Shown here: piece by piece, positions 38,785 through 50,740 of the stretch
Numbering within the stretch: position 1 is the stretch's first letter
How the letters are laid out: each line of letters starts with the position of its first letter
NCBI GenBank assembly: GCA_964016985.1
Contig: OZ024835.1
Span: 67,286,812-67,350,811 of the forward strand
Direction: 5' to 3'
DNA from: Anodontia alba
Lineage: Eukaryota > Mollusca > Bivalvia > Lucinida > Lucinidae
DNA: 64,000 nt
The notes under the pieces: generated by a model
What the model was told of the DNA's origin: nothing
The model's database searches: none
What the model saw: the letters and a program-made list of their open reading frames with translations, nothing else
Position numbers and translations under genes: made by a program

Positions 38785-38898
38785 AATTGCTGACGACGGA
38801 CGATGCACGATGGACGACGGACGACGGACGACGGAAGACGGACTCAGGGTGATCGCAATAGCTCACCTTGAGCACATTGTGTCCAGGTGAGCAATACT
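38785..38898 (+). repeat. end of a GGTGAGC-type repeat
   Basis: GGACGACGGACGACGGAAGA followed by CAATAGCTCACCTTGAGCA and CCAGGTGAGCAA, the 3' signature of the long internally repeated elements. Confidence 0.7.
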
Positions 38899-39225
38899 AG
38901 GTTGTCTCGTAAAGTATACGTTTACTCAATAAGTTACAAGTGATTGTGCAAAATGATCAAATTCTTTACCCATGGTTTCTGGAGTAGGTACTGTCGTATA
39001 TACACATATTAGCGTATATACTGGCAATGAAACTTCTAGGAAAACCCTTCGTGGAGATGGAAAACAGGTTTGCAGTTAAACAGAAAGACACCGTAGCCAA
39101 GTGGTGAGAGAATTTGACTGCGGTGCATAAGGAAGTTCTTCGTGAATGTGACTTTTCCTGGGTAACAAGTTGCTATCCCTCTTCGTTTGTACGTTCGCTT
39201 TTCATTTGTGTGTTCTGTATTTGAC

Positions 39226-39285
39226 AGGGTACTATTTTGTGTTTCCTTTTAAGGAATTAAATCCTTAAAAGGAAACAAAATATAG
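39226..39285. repeat. hairpin
   Basis: TACTATTTTGTGTTTCCTTT TAAGGA and complement; isolated. Confidence 0.75.
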
Positions 39286-39311
39286 TACTTAATACAAAAA
39301 AAAGTTTAAGT

Positions 39312-39649
39312 ACAGTCGAACCTCGTTATCTCGAACTCGCTTATTTCGAATTACCGCTTATCTCGAAGTGAAAATCTGGTCCCTGTTTTAACATGAAACT
39401 ATGACAACAGGTAACAAAATAATGTGGAAAAGAGGAGAAATTGCTCCTATGGAGCAATTTCTCCTCTTTTCCACATTATTTTATATATATATTTCTAACT
39501 TCAAGAGTCACATTGCATATTCATTTGTTAAACGTGGTTGTTCAATGTATTGTTTTCCTCACTCTCTCAATTCTGATATGTCGAAGTACGGATATCTCGA
39601 AGTGTTTCAGTGAGTCCCTTGGAATTCGAGATAACGAGAGTCGACTGTA
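39312..39649. mobile_element. MITE family D copy, complete
   Basis: ACAGTCGAACCTCGTTATCT to GATAACGAGAGTCGACTGTA; perfect central hairpin GTGGAAAAGAGGAGAAATTG / complement. Confidence 0.93.
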
Positions 39650-39744
39650 ATTAAAGCCTTAACTGGTGCATTGAGAGGACTTAGTTCCTAGATTACCGTA
39701 ATAACCATAAGTATAGGACAGACAGATAGACAGACAAACCTGAA

Positions 39745-39815
39745 GGAAACAGTGTAGACCAAGATCAGACGCCATAGAACGCGGCGTCTGATCAGGGTCT
39801 ATATTGTTTGCCACT
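39745..39815. repeat. palindrome family H copy
   Basis: CAGTGTAGACCAAGATCAGA ... GCGTCTGATCAGGGTCTA. Confidence 0.78.
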
Positions 39816-40261
39816 CACCCAGCAAACTTTTAGATACATCAACATCTTGTGAGAAGGGCGTGTTCAAATTTGGGACAAGCATGGTAAGGAGTTAAGACGT
39901 CCTAATACCCAAGTGAAATACGACGTGGACTTTCCTGAATATCTCCATATCATAAGGATTTACTTTAGAAATGCTCTCAAACCGGTAAAAAAAAGTCCGG
40001 GGTCAACAAATTTGTCAAGAGACCCTTGAATTTTGAACAGTATAATTGAAAATGATGAAAAGAGTTATTAACATGGTTTACGATAACATGTATGCTGCAA
40101 AGAAGAATTGTATTTTCATTTTAGTACTATTAATATTTTGAAATCTGAAACGATTCTTCCAAATTTAAGACGATTGATATAATAAATTATCCCAAAGGAT
40201 GTTACTGCAGCCTTAAAGTATGATATAATTATTTCTGTGTCTGGAAGTTTATTCCAGGAGT

Positions 40262-40292
<31 letters not shown>

Positions 40293-40379
40293 AATCCATT
40301 GTTCTTTTTTTTTTTGCCTCGGTATTAATGTTGGATAACACAACCTGCAGCTGTTTTTGTGAAGTTATACGACAAACGA

Positions 40380-40535
40380 GGTATTTTACCTGGTCAAATT
40401 TGCGTATGTGACCATGATTTCATTGTCATACCTCTATTTTACCTGGTCAAATTTGAGTATGTGACCATGGTTTCATTGTCATACCTCTATTTTACCTGGT
40501 CAAATTTGCTTATGTGACCACGGTTTCATTGTGGA
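40380..40535. repeat. ~55-bp tandem repeat, 3 units
   Basis: TATTTTACCTGGTCAAATTT plus TATGTGACCATGGTTTCATT repeated. Confidence 0.88.
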
Positions 40536-41049
40536 ACACTAACGGAATAAATCGCACGAAGAGACCATGGTTTCTTATTTATGAGACCATGGTCACATGG
40601 CGAAATGGCACGGACATAGACAATCTTAATGTTACCATGGACTGGTCCAGAGTAATTTTCCATGTTCTGCTAAACGTTTAACCAAGTATTAGCTTTATCG
40701 AAAAGGCTGGTCAACACGAGTACCAAGCTTTTCGTGAAAGCTAATACTTGTGTAGGATATAGAAGGCTCAACAGACTGTGCAGATACACAGGCTGCTCGA
40801 GTTATTTGCTGTTTCACTGCTGGAGAAAAATTGTGAAAATCTTGGTGAATTTTGAGTGGCTTTCACAAAAGTTTTCACTGGAAAGTCATGATAGGCCGTG
40901 AAAATGAACAATGACAAATCCATGGAAATCTGTGATGAATTAATCAGTGGAAAGGCCACCTGAACACCTGGTGACAAATCTGAGAAAAAAGCCATGGATT
41001 TCTGCCATGAAAATGCTGTGCATTTCAGAACATATGAAAGTTCACGTGT

Positions 41050-41150
41050 GTGTGTGTTTTGGTCGATCTGTTTTGGGGAGGGCGGGTGGGGGCGTGGGTG
41101 TGTGTGTGTGGGTGTGTGGGGAGGGGGGCGGTGGGGGGTGGGGGCCGTTG
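41050..41150 (+). repeat. G-rich (GT)n stretch with quadruplex potential
   Basis: Several GGGG runs separated by short loops (GGGGAGGGCGGGTGGGGGCG) among TG repeats. Confidence 0.85.
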
Positions 41151-41874
41151 CTACGAGGTGCTGTAGCATATAATGCGTCCGTAATCTATGTGATTAGCCT
41201 TCCCTATGATGGTAGAAATTGAGTTATTTCGCATCCATATTGCCAGTGTTGTCAGTTCATTCTCTTAAGCGTAAAAAATAGCCGTGTTTCCAATAACATT
41301 CTAAATAAAAATTGATCGGTAGATAGGAGATTTTTTTTTATTTATATTTTGTCTCCAGAAAAGAACAGGGTCGTGCCTGTAATTTTATGAAAATTTGGGT
41401 ATTTTGTTTAAGGTCGGTGCTTACTTTTTTATTTTGCATTTTACTGATAAAAATAGCAGAGTCGGGTGTTAGAAACAGGGTCGGTTGGGTTAGTGAAAAC
41501 ACAGCTTTTTTTTTACGCCTTATGGTTCTCGAGAGACTGTTTGATATCACAATTTTGATCCCAGTTAGGTCGTGAAAAATCAATGAAATTGCAATGTCTC
41601 CTTTTTCACGACTTTTTCACAAGATTAGGGTCCCGTGAAATTAAAAGGTCGTTTGTTTTCATCAAATATTCACGGCATTCAATTTTTCACGGTGTCGGCT
41701 AGAAATGTCACTCCAAAATGTCAGGATCTAAAGTACGAGGTTTTCACAGACCCGTGAAAATTCACGAACCTTTCAAAGAATTTTCGCAGTCTATTGTCAC
41801 AGCCGTGTTTGAATGTGTTCTACTGATTCCTTCCCTCTTGACGCGTCTGCTATGTCATAGTACGGTGATTTAGG

Positions 41875-42037
41875 GGATAACTGCATTCAAATTTGGTATT
41901 TGGGGAGGTTAATCGGCGGTTTTACGGTCGGAAATTACGTTTTACGGCGACGCGTCAGCGGAGCCGTAAAACGTAATTTGCGACCGTAAAACCGCCGATT
42001 AACCTCCCCAAATGACAAATTTGATGCAGTTATCCCG
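41875..42037. mobile_element. CpG-rich foldback, ~70-bp arms
   Basis: TAACTGCATTCAAATTTG ... GGTTAATCGGCGGTTTTACG ... ACGTTTTACGGC, 14-bp loop, then the complement back to GCAGTTATCC. Few mismatches. Much more CpG-rich than its surroundings. Confidence 0.88.
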
Positions 42038-43292
42038 ATTCTAATGCATTTATTCATTTTTTCTATTTTAAAAAATGTACTATTTGCACAAAACGACAAG
42101 TGCTGTGAGCTGCGTAAAACCAAATGCAAGCCAATGAGAAGCGACGTTACGTGATGACGTCGGATTTGCGACAGTATATCGCAGAATATACCGTCGCAAA
42201 TTTTTGACGTTATCCAATCAGACGTCGCGTTACATACGCGAGTGCATTAGAATAGTTACTTGTCTGAGAACAATAGTGCTTTACAGACGAGAAGACTGAC
42301 TAAGGAGAAGTATGTGATGATAATTATGGGATATATTTCTCAAGTTCCCAATAAAACATTATGTTTTTATGGAGAAATAAGACAAAAATATCCCAGAATT
42401 ATCCCAAAATACTCCTCTTTAACAAGTCTTCTACCATGTATCATTGTGAGCATAAGGACAATACCTTGTAACCTTACAATAATTCTTTGTGACCTTATGT
42501 ATTGCATTACTGCATTATTGCCAAATTATGATAATTAACATATTGACTGTTTTGTTGTCGAAGACAAAGACTTCAAAAATACTTTTATTCTAATCCGCAC
42601 TCAGTACACAAAGAAAATTAAGGGAAACAGGTACACTTGGTAGGTTTCCAACATTTTTTACAAGGAAGACAACTTTTGTGGCTTCCTGTTTGCTTTTTTG
42701 CACACCAGACCCCTTCGGAAAAGGGTCTATTTCTTCTACATGGAAATATTTTTTTCCCTTGGGAGCATACTTTCTTATTTTACAGTAGAATCTTTCCAGG
42801 AAGGGAGACGAACATTTTAAAGAGTCCCCTTCCCTGAAAGTGTATACTAATTCCCTTAAAGTTGATAGAACATTTCTCAGATATTAACATAACAGTAATG
42901 GATACATGTATATTGTGCATGAATAAGATATGGATATGGAAAGCGACGAAATTCTAGGTAAACTTTCCATATTACGTTAACAAATCTATGTAATGTAGAC
43001 CCCTCATGTTCTCCCATAATATATAGTGAAAAAAATTGTCTCCCTAGTTTCTTCATATTATAAAATGGAAATGCCACGGCCGAGGGATGTCCAGATAAAT
43101 GTATGGCAACCCTTTTAGGTTTTATTAAAATGAGAGCCAGCGCCCGACATAAGCTACAATAAGACCTTTTTGTCTAGCAAAGACTAAAATTACCTTATAC
43201 ATCCACCCAGTATTGCTATGGTTAAACCAGTTTTATTCCCGCGAAATCTCAACATTATTTCTGATACAGCTCCAAATTACAAACATATGTTC

Positions 43293-43570
43293 CATCACGA
43301 AAGCATGCCTATGTAGGTTTGACTCCTTAAACCCCACTTTTATACAGTAGAACTGGGGTTTACAGGGGTATACATTAATTTTCTTATCTCTGCTCAAAAA
43401 CATATATTGTGGGTACTCGTTAGAACCGCCTCGGCGAGGCGGTTCTAACGAGTAACCACAATCTATGTTTTGAGCAGAAATAAGAAAAATATCATAATTT
43501 TTTATCTGAAAATTTTCATTTTTTGGTAGTAAAATTTTCAGTATAGTTGAATACGCTTGTTTTCGTAATG
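43293..43570. mobile_element. MITE family A copy, complete
   Basis: CATCACGAAAGCATGCCTAT to CGCTTGTTTTCGTAATG; near-perfect central hairpin. Confidence 0.92.
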
Positions 43571-43708
43571 GGTCCAAATAGAGTTCTTCTACATCATCTG
43601 TGAAACATTACAGTGAAAAATACACATGCATAACCACAAATATTGTGAGGAAGCAAAACAAAGTGCTCAATGGTGATCTTAAGTCAGAAAACAAGAAAAC
43701 CACAATAA

Positions 43709-43956
43709 GGCCCTGAGGTTATAAAATTGTTTTCATGCTCAACTCAGCTGAGCATGAAATTTGTTCTGCTAATAAATCTTAATCTTAAATTACCAACAAT
43801 TGCAAATGTTTTCTTGCTTAACATAGCCAAGCATATACTTTTCTCTGCTAATAAATATGAAAATGCCAACTTTTGTTGGCACTTTCAAACTTATTAGCAG
43901 AGAAAATTTCATGCTCAGCTGAGTTGAGCATGAAAAAAGTTTTTAACCTCGGGGGC
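43709..43956. mobile_element. palindromic element family K
   Basis: GGCCCTGAGGTTATAAAATT to AGTTTTTAACCTCGGGGGC with the GCTCAACTCAGCTGAGCATG stem; uninterrupted relative of 20381-20812. Confidence 0.88.
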
Positions 43957-43979
43957 TGAACCACGAATGGACCTGACCA

Positions 43980-44290
43980 CAGACATTGATAGTCAGGTGC
44001 CAACCGAAGTCGTCATTTAGTCCGATGACCGACCCATCGTCGTGCAGTTGAAGAGGAAAGTAAAGTTATCAACCACTGGTTTAACAATTCATGCAGTTTT
44101 CCGCAGAGTATCGAAGTTCAAACCTATCTTTTGGTTGTGAGTGTCAATCATCTTAAATTGGTCCGAAAAATCTTTTTTTTTTCCCCAACAATCTCTGAAT
44201 TTATAGACTAAATCGCCGTTAAATTCAGGATCGGACAGACCTTCTTGCAGAAGAGGTTCCAAACCAATATTATATTTGGATACTAATGTT
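43980..44290 (-). pseudogene. degenerate retroelement ORF remnant
   Basis: On the minus strand, SKYNIGLEPLLQEGLSDPEF and GDLVYKFRDCWGKK are followed, after stops and a frameshift, by DNFTFLFNCTTMGRSSD. I recall this peptide block as a frequent repeat-borne ORF in bivalve genomes, associated with retroelements. The exact class is uncertain. Confidence 0.5.
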
Positions 44291-44584
44291 CAAAATGATG
44301 GCGATAAAACTTAGAAAATATTTTACGTAGTTTATGAAAATGATAGCCTTGCTTAAGAAGTTTAGCAGTTAAAATTTTATTCGATTAGTAAGACACTGAC
44401 TTGATTAGATGCTCTGGCAAAATTAATTAAATGAGAAATATGTGCACAATAGAATGTAGCATGACGGTCATCGCCATCCAAAATAGGAAAAAAATTACAA
44501 AAATCGTGTCAAATTTAAGTAGACTGAGCTTATGTCAATAGAGACTCAATAAAACCGGAATCCCAATTTTCGTCCTTGCATGTG

Positions 44585-44808
44585 CTACACCATAACCTCT
44601 TTATAAGACTGTTGTTGGGGTCCAAAGCATAAACCGTGTTAGTTAAACAACCGTGTTATATCCAAACAAAATTGTAAAGATTATATAGAAAAATGACCAT
44701 TTATGGTCATTTTTCTATATAATCTATACATTATTGAGATCCATCTTTGAACCGTGTTATATCCAAAATCGTGTTATAATGAACCGTGTTATAAAAAGGT
44801 TACTGTGT
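44585..44808. mobile_element. MITE family E copy
   Basis: ACACCATAACCTCTTTATAA to TTATAAAAAGGTTACTGTG; stem AGAAAAATGACCATTTATGG / complement. Confidence 0.87.
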
Positions 44809-44894
44809 ATTTGTTTCCAAAGGCAGCTTTTATAGATTTTATTGTACGATATCATACAAGTAAACATTTTATTTTCTAGTCATTTGGGATGACT

Positions 44895-45000
44895 TAGCTC
44901 GTTGTGTGTCATGCGGGTCTTTTTGTTTCATGTCTACAAGACATGAAACAAAAAGCCCCTCATGCCAAAATACGAGCTCATTGTGTTATTGTTGTTTTAG
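44895..45000. repeat. hairpin (CATGTCTACAAGACATG tip)
   Basis: TAGCTCGTTGTGTGTCATGC ... TTTTTGTTTCATG and complement with mismatches. Confidence 0.75.
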
Positions 45001-45117
45001 TAGATTCTGTCTAGCATTGTGATCCCCTTATTGGGGACGAGGGAGCTGGTTGCTTTACCTGCCTTTGAATTGTGGCTTGTGTACTGTGTGTCTTGCTTTG
45101 TTTTTGATCTTCTTCTT

Positions 45118-45224
45118 CCCAGCTAGCATTCTACGTAAATCTACATCGGGCCGTCATCGGCCCGTCAGCTACCTTGACGGGCCGATGACGGCCCGATATA
45201 GATTTACGTAGAATGCTGACTGGG
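45118..45224. mobile_element. MITE family I copy
   Basis: CCCAGCTAGCATTCTACGTA ... GGGCCGTCATCGGCCCGTCA and complement; one large perfect palindrome. Confidence 0.92.
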
Positions 45225-45349
45225 TTTGTGTCATTAGTAGGCTATATTCTGCTGACATCTACTATTTTTCTGCTCAAGACAAGGCTGGAGGGCATGACCA
45301 GTGATGAATTTTCGGACGAGTTTTCAAAAAATACTTCCTTTAAAATAGC

Positions 45350-46530
45350 GATGTCCGGGCGGGCGGGCGTCGGGTGTCGTCCCTGGTTAATCTTTTTAGT
45401 TAACTTTTTTTTTTTTCAAAGTTAAATGTTACCTTTATTCTTCAGTGGATTGCTTTCATATTTGGTAGGGATGAAGAGGAGGTCCAGTAGGCATGTCATA
45501 TGCAAGAGGGACAACTCTCTCTTCGTTATGTAGTTATCTTCCCTGACGTCCGAGGTTTACCTTTTGGTTAAGCCTTTTTTTCAAAGATTACATTACCTTT
45601 ATTCTTCAGTGGATTGCTTTCATATTTGGTAGGTATGAAGAAGAGGACCATTAGGCGTGTGGCGTGCAAGAGAGACAACTCTCACTTTCTCCTTTATGTA
45701 CTTATCTCTCTTGATGTCCAAGGTTTACCTTTTGGTTAACCTTTTTCAAAGTTATATGTTACCTTTATTCTTCAGTGGATTGCTTTCATATTTGGTAGGG
45801 ATAAAGAGGAGGACCAGTAGGAGTGTCATGTGCAAGAGAGTCACTTTCTTTTTTATATACTTATTTCCCCCGAAGCCGAAATTTTGTGCAGATAAAATTT
45901 GGTTGTGACATATATCAGGTCAAGTAGGAGTGTCTTTTGCAAGAAAGATAGCTCTTGCTTTGTTACTGTTGTTAATTATCTCCCCTAAACAAATTTCTAA
46001 GTTAAATTCTTATGCACTCCATAACTTCTGAATGGCTTGAAATATTTTAATAATATAGGGTAGAGACATAGATAAGGTCGAGAAGAGGTGTCGTGTGCAA
46101 GAGAGAATCTACTTATCTCCCCTGAAACTGAAATCTTGTGCAGGCCATAACTCCCATACTGTTTGAAATAGTTTGATAATATTTGGTAGGGACATACATC
46201 TGGTCAAGTAAGAGTGTCATATGCAAGGACAATTCCTTTGTTCTTTTTCAAGTCTCCCCTGAACAAATTTCTATGCCAAATTCTTGTGCACTTCATAACT
46301 TCTGAATGGTTTGAAATATTTTGATAATATTTTGTAGAGGCATAGATAAAGACCAGTAGGCTTGTCACGTGCAAGAGAGACAACTCTGACTTTCTCCTTT
46401 ACGTACTTATCTCCCCTGAAGTCGAAAGCTTGTGCAGCAAAAATTGATTTTTTGGAAGGATTTTACAAAAAAATCCGCCCTTTAAGAAAGCGACGTCAAG
46501 GCTGGCGTCATGCGTTGAGTGTCGTCCGAG
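45350..46530. repeat. ~165-bp tandem repeat region, 5-6 units
   Basis: Units contain ATTCTTCAGTGGATTGCTTT, CATATTTGGTAGGGA, GCAAGAGAGACAACTCTC and TTATCTCCCCTGA. The left edge has a GGGCGGGCGTCGGGTGTCG stretch that partly recurs at the right edge (GCGTTGAGTGTCGTCC). Confidence 0.8.
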
Positions 46531-46559
46531 GTTTATATAAATAAATAAAATTAATAAAA

Positions 46560-47150
46560 AAAAACTCTTCCAACTTTTGAAGAAATAAAACTTAGCTTTG
46601 TTTCATCACGGTGTTTTAATTATTGTGTTTCGCTGTGATGTTTCACAGATGAGGTACAGGATCAAATAAATAAATAAATAAATAAATAAACAAAGAAAAT
46701 CTCTTCCAACTTTTGAAGAAATAAAACTTAGCTTTGTTTCAATTATTGTGTTTCACTGTGATGTTTCACAAACGAGGTACAGGATCAATATGCGGACCGA
46801 ACATATATTTGTAATTTAGAACTGTATCAGATTTAAAGACGAGGTTTCGCGCTAGTAAACCTAGTTTAAGCCCGACAGCAGTTTTCCTACTGATGGTTCC
46901 TCTGCTGTATTTCTACTTTGTACGTCTGTGATTTCGCATGTGGCGTTTATGGGGTCCCTACTTTTTCCTCGTCTCTCCTTCCTTTTGTGCGTCGGGAGGG
47001 CTGTGTTTCGTAATTGTGGCATTTCCTGGCTATCTTCACCTATATTTAACCATATTGAGTACAATATCGTCGAACAAATATGGACACTCCAGTAAAACGT
47101 ACCAAAACTGCAGTGCTGGGTAAAAAGTTTACCTCGAGCCGTGGTCATAA
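46560..47150. repeat. diverged dispersed repeat, duplicated segment at the left
   Basis: CTCTTCCAACTTTTGAAGAA occurs twice about 130 bp apart with a GATGTTTCACA segment. The rest (TATGCGGACCGAACATAT; AAGACGAGGTTTCGCGC) resembles 57240-57540. Not identified. Confidence 0.5.
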
Positions 47151-47515
47151 CATCACGAAAACATGCCTATATAGAATAGAATAGAATATAGAATTATTTT
47201 ATTGGAAAACCTACATATGCAGAAGGTGTTCTCCATTGACATGAAATATATAATATAAAATTAAACATTATATAATTTTGACCCCCATTAAACCCCACTT
47301 TTATATAGTAAAACTGGGATTAACAGGGATATACATTAATTTTCTTATTTCTGCTCAAAACATAGATTGTTGGTACTCATTAGAACCGCCTAACCGAGGC
47401 GGTTCTAACGAGCACCCACAATCTTAGTTTTTGAGCAGAAATAATTATTGTAATAAAAAAATTTTTTTGGTGGTAAAATTTTTCAATATATTTGAATTGG
47501 CGTGGTTTCGTAATG
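47151..47515. mobile_element. MITE family A copy with ~95-bp insertion
   Basis: CATCACGAAAACATGCCTAT, then foreign sequence at about 47170-47268, then the family sequence resumes at TATATAATTTTGACCCCC and ends TTTCGTAATG. Confidence 0.85.
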
Positions 47516-47532
47516 AAAACCAAAAAGGCGCT

Positions 47533-47782
47533 TTTGACCCCTAAAACCCCACTTTTATATGGTAAAACTGGGGTTTATAGGGTAGTCATTTTTTTCTTCT
47601 TTCTGCTAAAAAACATAGATTGTGGGTACTCATTAGAACCGCCTTACTCAGGCGGTTCCAAAGAGCACCCACAATCTATGTTTTGAGCAGAAATATGAAA
47701 ATCATCAGAATTTTTTATGTAAAAGTTTACATTTTTGGTGGTATAATTTTAGATATATTTGAATTGGCGTGTTTTCGTAATG
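47533..47782. mobile_element. MITE family A copy, left end missing
   Basis: CTTTTGACCCCTAAAACCCC onward to GGCGTGTTTTCGTAATG. Confidence 0.88.
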
Positions 47783-47954
47783 AACACCAAAAATGCGCTT
47801 TTGCACCGAAAAGGGGCTATCGGATACAGAAAAGGACTTTATAATTCTGATATTATTACAATATATATGTGACTTATATATACTGTAATGAAGCTTTTAA
47901 CCAAATAGAGGGTATCCAGTATCGAAAATTGATAATAATTAATTCGAAAGTTAC

Positions 47955-48213
47955 CATCATGAAAACACGCCTATATAATTTTGACCCCCTCAAACTTTTA
48001 TATAGTAAAACTGGGGTTTACAGGGGTATACATTATTTTTCTTATTTCTGCTGAAAACATAAATTGTGGGTACTCGCCGAGGCGGTTCTAACGAGTACCC
48101 ATAATCTATGTTTTCAGCAGAAATATGAAAAATATCAGAGTTTTTATCTGAAAATTTTCAGTTTTTTGGAGGTGAAATTTTCAATATATTTGAATAGGAG
48201 TGTTTTCGTAATG
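47955..48213. mobile_element. MITE family A copy, hairpin arm shortened
   Basis: CATCATGAAAACACGCCTAT to GGAGTGTTTTCGTAATG; left arm lacks the TTAGAACC part. Confidence 0.88.
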
Positions 48214-48390
48214 GAAAACACGCCTATTCAAATATATAGAAAATTTCACCTCTAAAAACTGAACATTTTCAGATAAAAAAAACTCTGATGTTTTTCATAT
48301 TTCTGCTCAAAACATAGATTGTGGGTATTCGTTAGAACCGCCTAAGCGAGATCGTTCTGTCGAGTAACAACAATGTATGTTTTTGAGCAA
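48214..48390. mobile_element. MITE family A copy in opposite orientation
   Basis: GAAAACACGCCTATTCAAAT begins directly at the end of the preceding copy; hairpin decayed, far end missing. Confidence 0.82.
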
Positions 48391-48404
48391 AAAGGAGAGA
48401 ACTA

Positions 48405-48617
48405 ATCACCTTCAAAAACTGAAAATTTACAAGTAAAAAATCCTGATATTTTTTTTATATATTTCTGCTCAAAACATAGATTGTGGGTTCTCGTTAGAAT
48501 CGCCCCGGTTTTTGAGCAGAAATAAGAAAAATAATTTATACCCCTGTAAAACCCAGTTTTACTATATAAAAGTGGGGTTTAAGGGGGTCAAAATTATACA
48601 GGCATGTGTTCGTGATG
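48405..48617. mobile_element. MITE family A copy, most of hairpin deleted
   Basis: CACCTTCAAAAACTGAAAAT onward to GGCATGTGTTCGTGATG; the right arm of the core is absent. Confidence 0.82.
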
Positions 48618-48747
48618 TAATAAGAAATGTACAAATGTGAAAACACTAGCCCCTAATCGTGTCCATATAAAAAGGTAGAAGTCTTTTTCGGTACTCGATC
48701 GATTCAGTATACCAAGACAACGAATCTGCAAAAGGTTAAAAAAAAGG

Positions 48748-48749
<2 letters not shown>

Positions 48750-48812
<63 letters not shown>

Positions 48813-48840
48813 CACACACAAACACGCACGCACGCACGCA
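48750..48840. repeat. (CA)n microsatellite
   Basis: About 30 CA units followed by CACG variants. Confidence 0.95.
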
Positions 48841-48937
48841 ATAAAAAAAATAAACGTTAGTGGCACATGCCACGCATTCTGCATCAGACTACATTTTACA
48901 AATTAATTTGTGTACTGTTTATGTGTGGCTTTTTTTT

Positions 48938-50740
48938 AGCTCACATTGAGACTTTTGTGACCGCTTGCTGTCCGTCGTCCGTCTCTGTCCGTCCACACCT
49001 TTAAAAGGCATCTCCTCTGAAACCCCTGGGCCAATTTTCTTCAGATTTCATGCGGAGGTATCTGTTAAAGTACGGTTTAAAGCTTATTCAAATGGCATGG
49101 TCCGTTAATTAAGATGACCGCAATGCCCATATAGGGTATAGACACTTAAAAGTCCTCTCCAAAATCATAAAGCTTTTAGGCTGAACATTGGTATATAGCA
49201 CTGGGGACTCAAGGTCTACCATATTCGTCAAATAATGATCATAGGTTGACCGTTAACCTTTTTTATGGCAAAGTCAAATTTGCATCCCCATACATTTGTA
49301 TGGGGAAAATGATCAAAACATCGTTTTCTCAAAATATATTACAGACTGCTCGCTGAAACTTATAATATGTTATTAAAGTAGTAAAATATTTTAGCTACAA
49401 TCAAAATATTGTCCACTGGGGGTAAATCTGCCCTTGGCCCCGGGCTATTTATATGTGTAAAATATATTAATCTTTATAAGTTATTTTCTCTCAAACTGCT
49501 TGACCACTTTTCACCAGATTCCACATAGGGCCTGTTAAAGAGGTATTGGCGATTTGTTCAAAAGGTTTCGCACCATTGAACATGTCGCCCGCCATGCCCA
49601 TATATGGTAAACACACACACGCACGCGCGAGCGCGTAAAACTCTTCTTCTCTAGAACCAAGAAAGCTTTGAGACTAACTCTTCGTATACAGATTTGAAAA
49701 CTCAAGGTCTACCAAGTGTGATCAAATGATGATCGTAGATTGAACTTTGCCCATTTATAGCAAGGTCAAATTTGCGTCCCCATACATTTATATGGGAAAA
49801 ATGATGAAAAATCATGTTCTCAAAATGTATTAAAGACTAATGGCAGAATCCCACAATGTAAGATTAAAGAAGTAAAACGTTTTGGTTACAATCAAATTTT
49901 TGTTCCCCGAGGGTATCTGCCCTTGTCCCTGGGCTATATACATGCATAAAATCGTTTTCTTTTCTGAATCGCTTGACCAGGTACATTGTATATAGTATTG
50001 GTTGAAACTTTATTTTGTTTGCTTCAGCTACATGTATAAACAAGAGACAAACATATTGCCCAGGATCTGACATTAAACCAAAGGCATGTACAAAGGTCAT
50101 CTCCTGTGACAAGTAAGACGTGTTTGTAGCATTAGGGACACAATGTCTACCACGTTTATTCATATGATCTTTGAAACGATGACCACAAGGTAAAATTTGC
50201 ATCCCTGTACATTTGAATTTATTTTCGTAAAATTTATGGAAGACTAAAGGCTGAAACTCACAATGTATAATTAAAGTAGTAAAACTGTTTAGTTACAATC
50301 AACATTTTGTCCTCCGGGGATCCTGTGGGCTTGCCTCTGGGCTATATATATGTATAAAAATGTGTAATCTTTAAACGTCTTCTTCTCTGAAACCGACTGA
50401 CAAATTTTCACTAGCTTTTTGTCAAAAGGGTATTGATAATTTGTTCAAACAGTTCTGCACCATTCAACAAGATGGCTACCAAGGCTATATATGGTTAAAA
50501 ACCCCACTTAAAATCTTCTTCTTCAGAACAAAGAGAGGTTTGAGACTGAATCTGGGTATATAGCATCAGGGATTGAATGTCTTCTAAGTTTGTTAGAATG
50601 ATGTTCATAGGCTGACCTTTGACTTTTTATGATACGGTCAAAGTTGTGTCGTAGTTGCTGTTTCAATACTTGAAAAATGTTGCATAAATGCAATGGCTGT
50701 TTTACTCAGGTGAGCGAATCGTGACCCATGGGTCTCTTGT
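48938..50740 (+). repeat. long GGTGAGC-type element, three internal units
   Basis: Starts AGCTCACATTGAGACTTTTG with GTCCGTCGTCCGTC and ends TTTACTCAGGTGAGC then GGGTCTCTTGT. Internal units of ~500 bp repeat GGGCTATATATATG, CATACATTTGTATGGGG and TTGTTCAAA...CACCATT. Its right end supplies the first codons of the open frame leading into the Mab-21 exon. Confidence 0.78.

Noticed and set aside
40768..41222. Open frames of 91-133 codons on both strands around the G-rich stretch
   Set aside because: Low-complexity Pro/His/Thr or Gly/Val translations of a simple repeat; no domain.
46938..47148. Short frames on both strands with hydrophobic stretches
   Set aside because: They lie in a diverged dispersed repeat with a similar, frame-broken copy at 57240-57540; no splice context.
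48594..48884. Minus-strand frame with a Val-Cys repeat
   Set aside because: Translation of the (CA)n microsatellite.
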